Part shown: positions 20,382 to 28,529 of the stretch, in pieces | Layout of the letters: every line of letters begins with the position of its first letter | How positions within the stretch are numbered: the first letter of the stretch is position 1 | Assembly: GCA_027596035.1 (NCBI GenBank) | Contig: JADGJA010000215.1 | Span: 1 to 29,803, forward strand | Source: Thoreauomyces humboldtii | Taxonomy: Eukaryota; Chytridiomycota; Chytridiomycetes; Spizellomycetales; Powellomycetaceae | DNA length: 29,803 nt | Direction: 5' to 3' | Made by a program: the position numbers and the translations under genes | The notes under the pieces: model-generated | What the model was told of the DNA's origin: nothing | What the model saw: only the letters and a program-made list of their open reading frames with translations | The model's database searches: none

Positions 20382-21282
20382 ATGTCGACCAGTTACGTTA
20401 CCGTCGACATCAAGCCTGAGGGCTTCGCCTTCCTCTCCATCAAGCGAGAGCCAGTCAACAGCATGGACCATGATCTCTGGGTTCAACTCCAGTCACATCT
20501 CACTCAGCTGGAGGAAGACCCAAAGGTTCGCGGAGTCGTCTTCCACTCGGGTCTCGCGCGACCCGTCTTCACGGCCGGCAACGATCTCGGCGAGCTCTAC
20601 GCCAAGAACACCACCAGGACTCGCTACATCGAGTTCTGGAGGGTCAGCAACACCTTCCTGGCAAACCTGAGCAAATCACCGCTCCTCACCGTGGCCGCCG
20701 TCAAGGGGGCTTGCCCTGCGGGAGGAACGTGCTTGGCGATGGCTTGCGACTACCGCATCATCTCCGAGAACGGGAGCATGGGTCTCAACGAGGTGAGAGA
20801 GAGAGAGAGAGAGGAGTCTCCGATTGCGTATCGCATGGAAAAGAGGGGACCTGCTGCGAGGAGTCATCGGAACTGATGCCTCATCACCTCTGATCCAGGT
20901 GGCTATCGGCATTCCGGTGCCGCGAATGTGGGTCAAGCTCATGGCCACGATCGTAGGCCAGGGCCGCGCCGACAAGATGTGCCAGTTTGGTCGCATGATC
21001 TCCGCAAAGGAGGCCCTGGTTGTGGGACTGGTCGACAAGGTGGTGACGGACGAGGAGGCTCTCATGGTCGCAGCGTCAAAGACCATGGAGCAGCTACTCA
21101 GGCTTCCTGATCAGGGTCGTCAGCTCACGAAGCTCAGCCTTCGTGGGGAACTGGCGGACAAGTGGGCGGACCCAGCCTTCTTGAAGGCGGAAGCCGAGGG
21201 TGGGTGGGCCATGCTTGAGAGTCCCGGTGTAGTTAGGGCGCTGGGTGGCGTACTCGCTAGGCTGTCAAAGTCCAAGATCTGA
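20382..21282 (+). CDS. ECI1: Delta3,delta2-enoyl-CoA isomerase (crotonase family)
   Basis: Two exons, 20382-20792 and 20899-21282, joined by a 106-nt intron, give 264 aa. The crotonase fold is evident: LSIKREPVNSM, VFTAGNDLGELY (CoA and oxyanion region), GACPAGGTCLAMACDYRI and GLNEVAIGIPVPRMW. The pattern matches mitochondrial-type ECI1 (GACPAGGCLVALTCDYRI, GLNETQLGI) better than hydratases: the hydratase Glu144 position is absent while the second acid, Glu137 here, is kept. Family knowledge: the enzyme shifts 3-enoyl-CoA to trans-2-enoyl-CoA so that unsaturated fatty acids can enter beta-oxidation. The C terminus is SKI, a variant PTS1 signal, suggesting peroxisomal location; no mitochondrial presequence is visible. 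Glu137 is the last codon of exon 1. Confidence 0.93.
20795..20812 (+). repeat. (GA)9 microsatellite at the isomerase 5' splice site
   Basis: The intron begins gtgagagaga and continues as nine GA units, so the donor itself is the start of the simple repeat. Repeat length changes would alter the intron start but not the exon. Confidence 0.9.
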
Positions 21283-21437
21283 GTGGAAACACCCCTGCGC
21301 AGTGTAGATCAAACCGCGTTTTTCTGGCTATGCTGGTCCTCTCTCAAGCTAATATACATTAGTCAAATGCCTATCACGAATCCAACGTCTGGTCGGGTGC
21401 TGCTATCCTCCAAGACGCAAGCGCATATCGAATTGCT

Positions 21438-22553
21438 TCAGTTCTCGAACCTGGAGAAGACATCTCCAGCGCCTCCTACACGAATCCTCTCCATGGCTCT
21501 AGTAAGCTGCGAGAACCCACCCAGCATGGCATGCGGCGGTGAAAGAGAGAGTACCGACTCGAGGCTGACGATGCTGGCGAAGCTTCCGCTCCTGCTTCTG
21601 CCTCCTCCGCCACCGCCGCTACCCACGCTGCCGAGGCTTCCGACCACCACGGCGTTTTCGCGCGAACAGGTGGACGAAGCCCACTCGTGATGGTCGACAA
21701 CGCGGAAGCGAGGGACGAAGTCCTTCATCCCTGCCGCGAGCTCGCATCCCGAAGTCAAGGTGTGCATGATATGCGAAGCACCCGAAAACGATGCGGACCG
21801 GGGACTTGCGGCGGTACCGGACGACGAGGCTAATGAGGACTGTGATGGCGAAGCGGCTGCCAAAAGCCACGGTACAGGTGTGTCGACTGAAAAGGAAGAC
21901 GGAGTTGTAAGTATCAACTGCGAGCTGGTCTCGCAAACGAGAACCATCCTGCCGAAATAGAAATCCTCGTACCATCGTCAAAGCCCAGTCCCAAATCCGC
22001 CCAAGCCGCCTTGTCAGCGATGCATTGTCCGCAGGGGGTGGGGGGTACCAGCACGGCGACACGGCGGAGGGCTGGGTCCATGGCGATTGGTGAGATGCCG
22101 GACACCGCGTTCTCGTGATGGCTGGCCCAAAACCTTCTGGCACGGTTGCGTTCGCGGATGATGTGGGCTGCGAAAGTGCCTGGCCAATCGATCCGAAGAG
22201 ACGGACTGAGTTTCAAGCATCGTCAATAAACCATGATCGTCACTGAGAACCGCGGATGCGGCTTCAATCGAAGCCAAGGTCAGCACTCACCATCCATCTT
22301 CTTCCTCTTCGTCTCCAAGCCGACTGACAATGTATCGGGATGTGTCCACCCCCGCCTTCCAGCACAAGGACCGCCACAAGAGTGGATCGTCGGCGTGGGC
22401 ACGCCAGGCGCGCGAGACGAGCCGAACTAGGGCTAGTTGGATGCCAGGGATTCGACACATGATCTTGAGCCAGAGTTCATGGGGGAGACGACGCTCGACG
22501 GACTGCGAGCTCGAGAGCTTGTCGCCACCATGTTTGGCGAGCGATACTCGCAT
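21438..22553 (-). CDS. F-box protein of unknown specificity
   Basis: Three exons, 22553-22291, 22205-21973 and 21886-21438, with GT..AG introns of 85 and 86 nt, would encode 314 aa. The N-terminal F-box is clear at about residues 22-66: RLPHELWLKIMCRIPGIQ, LVRLVSRAWRAHADDPLLWR, then LCWKAG. F-box proteins link substrates to Skp1 in SCF ubiquitin ligases. The second exon (LRIDWPGTFAAHIIRERNRARRFW, AVSGISPIAMDPALRRVAVLV) recalls the linker and first strand after many F-boxes, possibly leading to a beta-propeller, but I cannot name the substrate domain. The third exon is Ser/Gly-rich toward its end and ends DVFSRFEN. The frame is open upstream of the ATG at 22551-22553, so an extra 5' exon is possible. 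Exon 3 is the least certain. Confidence 0.65.
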
Positions 22554-23191
22554 GAATGCGTCAGTTGCTTTTTGGGCAGATGTTTGACAGACGCCGTAGA
22601 TCCGCTTTCTGAGAGTTCGATGACTTGCAACTTCTCGAGTTGCTCCTGATCGATGGAGACGTTGCTGTACCTATGCCTAGAAGCAAGAAAAATGCACAAA
22701 CGTCATTCTGCGTTTGAAAGAAGGAAGCTGGAACTGATCGGGCTTGCAATATGAAAGACACCCAGCGGTTTTCTCGGAGAATTTCCAAAAGGGACCCGCT
22801 ACACTCGCATTCCTCTGACAAGCAAATGCCAGAGATTCATTATCGCAACTGCGCCATTCGACACAGACGGGCAAGGACCCTGCACGTCCCACTGATTCCC
22901 AACTAGTCGAACACCACCAGTGCCCGCGCTGTACACGCGTGCTGCTTTCTGCGCTTGAACGAAGCGGGCGGAGATTGCCGCAAAGGGCTGTCGGAACGCA
23001 GAAGGTGCGGGGCCAGGTGCGGGGTGCGGTCTGTGTCCCGACGGTTTTCCGACGGTTTTGCCGGTTGGCAGAAATTTGCGTCGTCCAACACGTTCCTTGC
23101 AAACTTCCGTCTCATGACATGCGACGTGAATCCATTCAGCAAGCAACACTAACGTTTCTTTCACCATACGGTACACGTACATACAGTACCA
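22554..23191. promoter_or_regulatory. Divergent region between F-box and metalloprotease genes
   Basis: Several overlapping minus-strand frames (the longest at 22677-23102) are open but show no recognisable protein. A GC-rich part (23000-23065) has short repeats, gaggtgcgg-like aggtgcgggg twice and gacggttttc twice. The right end holds the element at 23169-23189. Confidence 0.45.
23169..23189 (+). promoter_or_regulatory. Shared 16-base element plus TACAGTAC before the metalloprotease ATG
   Basis: CGGTACACGTACATAC at 23169-23184 is identical to 18061-18076, and TACAGTAC follows at 23182-23189, two bases before the ATG at 23192. Both share the GTAC core of the clustered palindrome. Confidence 0.6.
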
Positions 23192-24727
23192 ATGGCGAGA
23201 TCGTCCGTCGACGGAGGAGGAGTCCTGATCTGGCGGCAGCGGGCTTTCCTGCTCGTGGCCCTAGCTACCTGCGCCAGTGCAACGATGCGACACCGTGACC
23301 GACCTGACACCACTACCATTTCGCGCTTTGATCTACCTTCATCCGGAGAGCAGCTGGTTCCATCTCATTCTTTTGTCGAAGCCGGTGCTCGCTCTTCTTC
23401 GGTACTCTCGACCCGACCAGCCGCCAGGACCGCCGGTCATGGGCGAGCGCAACCCCGGAAACGGGACGCAGCGGCGTCCCAGTTCACCATTGACTTCTTC
23501 TGCCCCGATTCCACGCCGACTATCTGCCAGTATGCACAAGACAGCTTCGAGGCCGCCGGCCAGCATATCTCTGCTATGCTCACAATACCCACCCAAATCA
23601 AGGTGCACGCGACGTTTAAAAGCTTCTGCGGAAGTCAGACGGCACTCTGCTCGACGAACAATATTTTAGGCTCAGCGGCACCATCCGCCTACTTCCCTGC
23701 CCGCGCCGTACCCGCGGGGACCCTGGCTGACGTCTCGAACGACCTTAGCAGCAACCCGGCGGCAGCCGCCTCGTGGTTCCTTTATCCCCAGGCGTTGGTC
23801 AAGCAGCTAAAGGTCGATACCGATCTGGAGTTTGCGACGTACGACATCACCGCAGAGTTCAACGCAGATATTCGGACGTGGTGGTTTCCGAGCTCCGGGG
23901 TGCCTATGACCGCCAATCAGACGGACCTGTCGCTTGTCATCACACACGAGTTCACCCACGGACTTGGGTGGGACACGTCCTTGATACCGTTCAACCAGAT
24001 ATTCTCGGATCAGGTCGGCAACCGCGCCACGCCTTACGTAGCGCCCTCGCTCTATTTTCATGGCACTGAGGCTTCTCCCGTCGCGGACGCGTGGACCTAC
24101 CTTACTCCCTTCGATGCCCTCATCACCGATACGTCAGGCAAATCTGTGAAAGATTACCTGCGTCCGGTGCAGACCTGGTGGCCGACGGCTCCCGCCGCCT
24201 CTGCGAACGAACCTCTGTCAGGAGATCCCAACGGGATCCAGCCGTTTATCTCAAATTTCGAAGCATCTGGAGCACCGTTCGCAGCCTCCCTTTCCTTCGC
24301 CAACGCGATCACGTCAGCCCCTCGGTCCCTCAAGATCGGTACCAACACCTCTCTGTATACGGTCGACGACACCAGCCCTGCCGGGTTCGAGCTTGGTAGC
24401 AGCATCACACACCTCGACTACGCGCTGTACTCGCACACGCAGGAGTTTCTCATGTTGCCGGACGACAACTCGGACCGAGGCTTCCCTCTCATGGACATCG
24501 TCAAGCAGAACGGAGGCGCAGGCGTCTACGGCGTGCAGACGCTGGCCATCATGACGGCTTTGGGATGGGGCGCTGGTGGAAATGCCAGCGCCATCGATCT
24601 TGTCATCGGCAAGAACATCAGGATCGGCGACGCGACGTCGGCCGCGCCGGATATGAGCCAGGTTCAAGGCTGGGGCGTATTGCGAGGGGCGGCTGTGCTA
24701 GTCGCAGCCTTCTTGAACTTTGCGTAA
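23192..24727 (+). CDS. Secreted, probably GPI-anchored zinc metalloprotease-like protein
   Basis: A single exon encodes 511 aa from ATG 23192 (accaATGG). Residues about 12-30 form a signal-like hydrophobic segment ending CASA. A dibasic site RKR (89-91) before DAAASQF suggests Kex2 removal of a propeptide. The mature part carries HEFTHGLGW (H252, E253, H256), a gluzincin/metzincin-like HExxH with Gly and Trp following; a third ligand is not obvious because the metzincin third His position is not a His. Paired cysteines (C104/C112, C146/C153) fit secretion. The last about 20 residues are hydrophobic (WGVLRGAAVLVAAFLNFA) after a small-residue region, as in a GPI-anchor signal. Related HEFTHGLG proteins occur in fungi without known function. 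Natural substrate unknown. Confidence 0.82.
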   Translation: MARSSVDGGGVLIWRQRAFLLVALATCASATMRHRDRPDTTTISRFDLPSSGEQLVPSHSFVEAGARSSSVLSTRPAARTAGHGRAQPRKRDAAASQFTIDFFCPDSTPTICQYAQDSFEAAGQHISAMLTIPTQIKVHATFKSFCGSQTALCSTNNILGSAAPSAYFPARAVPAGTLADVSNDLSSNPAAAASWFLYPQALVKQLKVDTDLEFATYDITAEFNADIRTWWFPSSGVPMTANQTDLSLVITHEFTHGLGWDTSLIPFNQIFSDQVGNRATPYVAPSLYFHGTEASPVADAWTYLTPFDALITDTSGKSVKDYLRPVQTWWPTAPAASANEPLSGDPNGIQPFISNFEASGAPFAASLSFANAITSAPRSLKIGTNTSLYTVDDTSPAGFELGSSITHLDYALYSHTQEFLMLPDDNSDRGFPLMDIVKQNGGAGVYGVQTLAIMTALGWGAGGNASAIDLVIGKNIRIGDATSAAPDMSQVQGWGVLRGAAVLVAAFLNFA

Positions 24728-25044
24728 ACCTTGTGTAGATAGACTTTAATCACCGCTAATCATACTCGTAATAAATAGCATAAAATAGCATGGGCACGAA
24801 ACCCTCCACGGTTCCAGCACAGAAACGTGGCTTTCGCAGTTTTGACAGAAGGCAAAACACCACGACTGGCCGCCATCTATCAGGCCGCCATGCCGCATTC
24901 CTGTGCGTGTCCCTTGCAACTCTGCAATTCTCCAGTAAACCCGGAACGACAACGACAGGGAGAGGGAACAGGCTAGCAACACCTCGGCAGGGAACTTCAA
25001 AGTTGGTACCGGTATAGCTCAACTTTTCAGACGTCTTACGTCGA
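24728..25044. other. Short intergenic region between tandem genes
   Basis: These 317 bases carry the metalloprotease 3' region (AT-rich, aataaa at 24769-24774, a possible poly(A) signal) and the promoter of the next gene. No further structure seen. Confidence 0.5.
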
Positions 25045-27066
25045 ATGGCTGTTCCCATCATCTCGGGACTTTCCCTCGGTCTGCGCCTGCGTACAAAGTT
25101 CCTTCTTACCATCTTCCTGTCGCTCGCCGCTCTTTACTATGTGATACGCGGCTCGCGAACCCATCCCATCCGGAATCCCAAACCAACACCCGATGCCGAT
25201 CCCGAAGAGGGAAGAGTGCCACCGTTAACTCTGGCATCGGTAGCCGTCTCTCACAAGGATCCTTCACTGAGCACGCCCGGGGTTTCTCACGGGAAACCCG
25301 ACGCGGACGTGGATCCGGAGCTCGAGGCGCTGGCGTCCTCGTTCCTGAACGGTCGCATGCCGAAAGGGATGACGGGTCCAGCTCGGTCGCGGGTGTACGA
25401 GTGGGCGAGGAAAGCGGAGGAGGCGGATCTGGAGGCTCGAAGGGCCTACGACGCCGCCATCGACGCAAAGGCCATGCTCTTCGTCTCGGCGGCGACGGAT
25501 CTCAGGGATCTCATCGGTCGATACTGGCAGACGTACAAGAAGCACTACAACCCGTCCGTCCAGTCCGTCGCCGCGACGCGGATCAGGGAGTTCCTCCGTG
25601 ACGGAGGATCGTCGTCCTCGGACGCGGAGAAGCGGCACGGAAAGATACCCCTGTGTCTCGTCGCTACGTACGACGGCCGTGGAGGGGAGTTCCCTGATTA
25701 CGCTACCGTTCTCATGGATAGCGTGGCTCGCAACGCCCCTTACGCGGATCTCCGCGTCTTTGTGCACAACACGACGGCGTCATCGTATCCTTCCCACATG
25801 CACAGGGCCAACGCAAAGGTCATCGACGTGGCGCAGATCGATCCAAGCTACGGTCGAAGAGGGTTCGCGGGTCTGGCGACGGACCGACTGTGTGCTCTGA
25901 TGGGACGGGGACGACCGCAGGATCCGTCGTTCGGATGGGAGGATCAGGACGCCGAGTGCGCACTGCTGGAGGCGAGGCTGAGAGCCTTTGAGGGCACAGG
26001 GGGACGCGCCATCGAGCAGCTTCGGGGTCACTGGGGCAATCTGTTCGGGGATTGGATCTCCCCGGATCGCTGTGACGCGTGGGGATGGCTGGACCTCGGC
26101 ACGGCCGTCGGGGATCTGGCACAGTGGATGGACAACACGCTCATCAATGACGCGGATCTCTTCACGACCCACGAGGGTGACGACTGGAGACTGTATCTCC
26201 GAAACTCGTTCACTGTGCACAACTACAGGAGGGGCAGCGAGAGGACCTCGGATCTGTGGGAACGGTGCGAGGATCTTGCCAGCCTTCCCGGTCTTCTCAA
26301 GGCGTTCGAACGACCCGACGCGTACATGACCGTGACGGAAGGATGCTACTCGCACGGCGCGTTGACCCAGCCGGGGATCAGCGCCGTGCTGGCTCCATGG
26401 CAGCTCCCGTCGTGGTCGAACCCGCAGCTGCTGATCCTGGACCACGGCCGCGTCAACTACTGCATCGGGGAGGGCAACGCCGAGGTGTGTCGAGGATGGG
26501 TGCGAGGGTTCATGCAGGAGCAGGTCTCGGCCGCCAAGAAGCTACAGCTTCGGCAAGCCGAGGAAGAGGACGACGAGGAGGAGGGGTATCGGCCATCATC
26601 ATCACGACCACGGGACGCGTATCGCACGGCCAAGGACGTCTTCTCCCACGATCCTCTCGTCAGGGAACCCACCCAGGTGCTGGCAGGTGGGACGGAATGC
26701 GCGGACTGGCTGCCGACAGAGTACAACCTCTGCGCCGAGGAGCACGGCACGGATCCTTCCGACGCCACCCACGTCCAGCTCCTCCACGTCCCAGAGTCCT
26801 CCTCCTCCTCCTCGACGACGACGGTCGTCCGTCTCCAGTACGTTCGTCCCTCGGACGGCGTGGGCAGCGAGACCGTGTCGGGACGCGGAGTCGGACAGAC
26901 CCTCGTCGTCAAGTTCCTGGATTGGGCGACCCGACCTCGCGAGTCCCGCCCTGGCACGCCTCGACGGCTGAAGGTGGAGACGACGTGGTTCTACACGTTC
27001 GAGAAGGGGAGCATGCAGATCAGTCCTGGGAGGATCCTCCTGCACACGACGGAGGGCGTATGGTAG
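25045..27066 (+). CDS. Type II membrane protein resembling DUF6625-like glycosyltransferases
   Basis: A single exon encodes 673 aa from ATG 25045. A short cytosolic end is followed by a transmembrane segment at about 18-36 (FLLTIFLSLAALYYVI), then a disordered stem and a luminal domain from about 205. That domain begins with a strand and helix, LCLVATYDGRGGEFPDY and VLMDSVARNAPYADLRVFVH, as in GT-A enzymes acting on nucleotide sugars. RCDAWGWLDLGTAVGDLAQWM resembles the FWGYxDIDxxxGDL block of DUF6625 proteins. An acidic and Ser-rich insert is at about 496-520. Fungal proteins of this layout act in the Golgi, but no acceptor can be inferred here. The second aspartate of the presumed metal motif is Gly (DLG), so activity is uncertain. 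The gene converges with ERD2, 230 bases away. Confidence 0.7.
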   Translation: MAVPIISGLSLGLRLRTKFLLTIFLSLAALYYVIRGSRTHPIRNPKPTPDADPEEGRVPPLTLASVAVSHKDPSLSTPGVSHGKPDADVDPELEALASSFLNGRMPKGMTGPARSRVYEWARKAEEADLEARRAYDAAIDAKAMLFVSAATDLRDLIGRYWQTYKKHYNPSVQSVAATRIREFLRDGGSSSSDAEKRHGKIPLCLVATYDGRGGEFPDYATVLMDSVARNAPYADLRVFVHNTTASSYPSHMHRANAKVIDVAQIDPSYGRRGFAGLATDRLCALMGRGRPQDPSFGWEDQDAECALLEARLRAFEGTGGRAIEQLRGHWGNLFGDWISPDRCDAWGWLDLGTAVGDLAQWMDNTLINDADLFTTHEGDDWRLYLRNSFTVHNYRRGSERTSDLWERCEDLASLPGLLKAFERPDAYMTVTEGCYSHGALTQPGISAVLAPWQLPSWSNPQLLILDHGRVNYCIGEGNAEVCRGWVRGFMQEQVSAAKKLQLRQAEEEDDEEEGYRPSSSRPRDAYRTAKDVFSHDPLVREPTQVLAGGTECADWLPTEYNLCAEEHGTDPSDATHVQLLHVPESSSSSSTTTVVRLQYVRPSDGVGSETVSGRGVGQTLVVKFLDWATRPRESRPGTPRRLKVETTWFYTFEKGSMQISPGRILLHTTEGVW

Positions 27067-27296
27067 TCGCAGTGGGACGAGTAGCATTCATCCCTACACG
27101 TAGTTCCTCATTCTTTTTTTTTTCTCATTTTTTTGGTCATCCCTTTCACCTTTCTCTTTCTCTCTCTTTCTCTCGCTCCGTTACGCTAGATAATAGATTT
27201 CGATGTTCGTCGGAAAGTGAGACTCTCCGGTATGTGTCCATGTACAATTTTGTCGCGGGGGTGTGCGCGGTGGGTGGGTGGGGATCTCGCGCATGG

Positions 27297-28116
27297 CTAC
27301 GCCGGAAGGACAAACTTTTTCCCCTTCAGAACCCTGGTCACGTAGACGTAGAAGAAGTCGGCGTAGAGGGCCGTCTGGACGACGCCTGCGACGACGGGGA
27401 TCCAGTCGACGCGTCCCTCGAGGTGGAACCTCAGGAGGTAGTTGCAGATGTACAGGGCCCTGTAGCCTCCGAGCGCGAACAGGTAGTGGGTGGTGATGGC
27501 GTCGGCCTCGCCGGTCCGAGTGAGCTGGAACAGCTGCGGCAGGATGGCGACGGACTCGAGGTAGATGGAGAAGGACCAGAGGGTCTGCAGGATCTTCAAC
27601 TAATAAATAAAAAAACGTGAGCGTGAAGTTGGTTGGTTGGTCTGAGGGAAACGAGACAGAACGCGGACGGAATGGCTCTCACCAGCGCTGGATCGCTTGC
27701 CTTGCCGTGGTGGAAGAGGATGGCGAGGACTGCGGCTGGAGCGACGAGGTACTCGATGCGCACCGTGTCGATGGAAGGGTCCCAGGTGGCCCTGTAGGTG
27801 ACCTTCATGAGGTAGATGATGTAGCATGAGGAAGCGATGAAGACCAGCTTCATGAGCGTGTTGTAGAGCGAGACCCAGTGGACGAAGAGGTCGAGGTAGC
27901 GGGAGACAAAGACCAGGGCATAGAGGATCTGAGAGTTGAGCGATATGCCTGTAAATGAAAAAACATTCCCTTCAGCCGTCCGTATAAGATGAAAGTGGGG
28001 GCAAGGGAAGAATCCCTGCACTTACCTGCAGCCGAGCGAGTCCGTGTGATCTTGAGCAGCAGCATGATGATAGAAGCCAGATGCAGGAGGTCTCCGATAA
28101 GTCGAAATATGTTCAT
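27297..28116 (-). CDS. ERD2: ER lumen protein-retaining (HDEL/KDEL) receptor
   Basis: Three exons, 28116-28026, 27948-27683 and 27599-27297, with introns of 77 and 83 nt, give 219 aa. The sequence follows the ERD2 family throughout: [16 protein letters not shown] at the N terminus, [19 protein letters not shown] (split by intron 1), [19 protein letters not shown], then [32 protein letters not shown] and [11 protein letters not shown] at the end. Seven membrane segments are expected. Family knowledge: the receptor binds escaped ER proteins with HDEL/KDEL ends in the Golgi and returns them in COPI vesicles; delta-COP of that coat is encoded about 12 kb to the left. Length is close to the 212-220 aa norm. 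The start ATG at 28114-28116 matches the family start exactly. Confidence 0.97.
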
Positions 28117-28529
28117 GGCAGCGAGGGGAATGGGAACGGGGAAAGAGGAGCACCCGTCTTGCTGTTGTTGTTGTTGTTGTTGTTGTTACTATTACTACTA
28201 TTCGTATTATTCCTGGGTTCTAAATACCGGTATGGATGTCATGCAGTTCTCTGTGAAGAGAGGGCGAGAAGGAGAGAGACATGAGGAGTGAGGCACGGGG
28301 AACGAGAGAGACGTCATGGTGTGTGAGTCATCATCCTCCTCTCGGAGCCTTCGGAGCCTTGGGACAGAGGGGAGACAGAACTCTCCTGTCGTCTCGCTGT
28401 CGCAGGGAAGGACAGACTGGGGCTTGCAAGTGGTCCCCCAATCTCGTCACCAGTTGAAACCTTGGTCCAGTCGTCCGCATCGTTCGACTCGCATCGTCAT
28501 CATCGCCATGTCGTTTCGCTACTGCATGA
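28117..28529. promoter_or_regulatory. Divergent region between ERD2 and the UCH37 gene
   Basis: It contains a (GTT)8 microsatellite at 28164-28187 followed by tact/tatt repeats, and a GA-rich part at 28250-28310. A long minus-strand open frame covering 28331-29155 is the shadow of UCH37. The true start exon of UCH37 probably lies in this region or just after it. Confidence 0.45.
28164..28187 (+). repeat. (GTT)8 microsatellite
   Basis: Eight perfect GTT units lie about 48 bases upstream of the ERD2 ATG (on the opposite strand, AAC units), within the presumed ERD2 leader or promoter. Confidence 0.92.

Noticed and set aside
26256..27620. 454-codon plus-strand frame overlapping the glycosyltransferase-like gene and ERD2
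   Set aside because: It runs out of frame with a clear type II membrane protein and antisense to ERD2, and is composed of Arg/Gly-rich shadow sequence.
8521..28116. Idea that delta-COP, ERD2 and DENND6 form a membrane-traffic gene cluster
   Set aside because: They are spread over about 20 kb, on different strands, and separated by unrelated genes; chance proximity is the simpler explanation.
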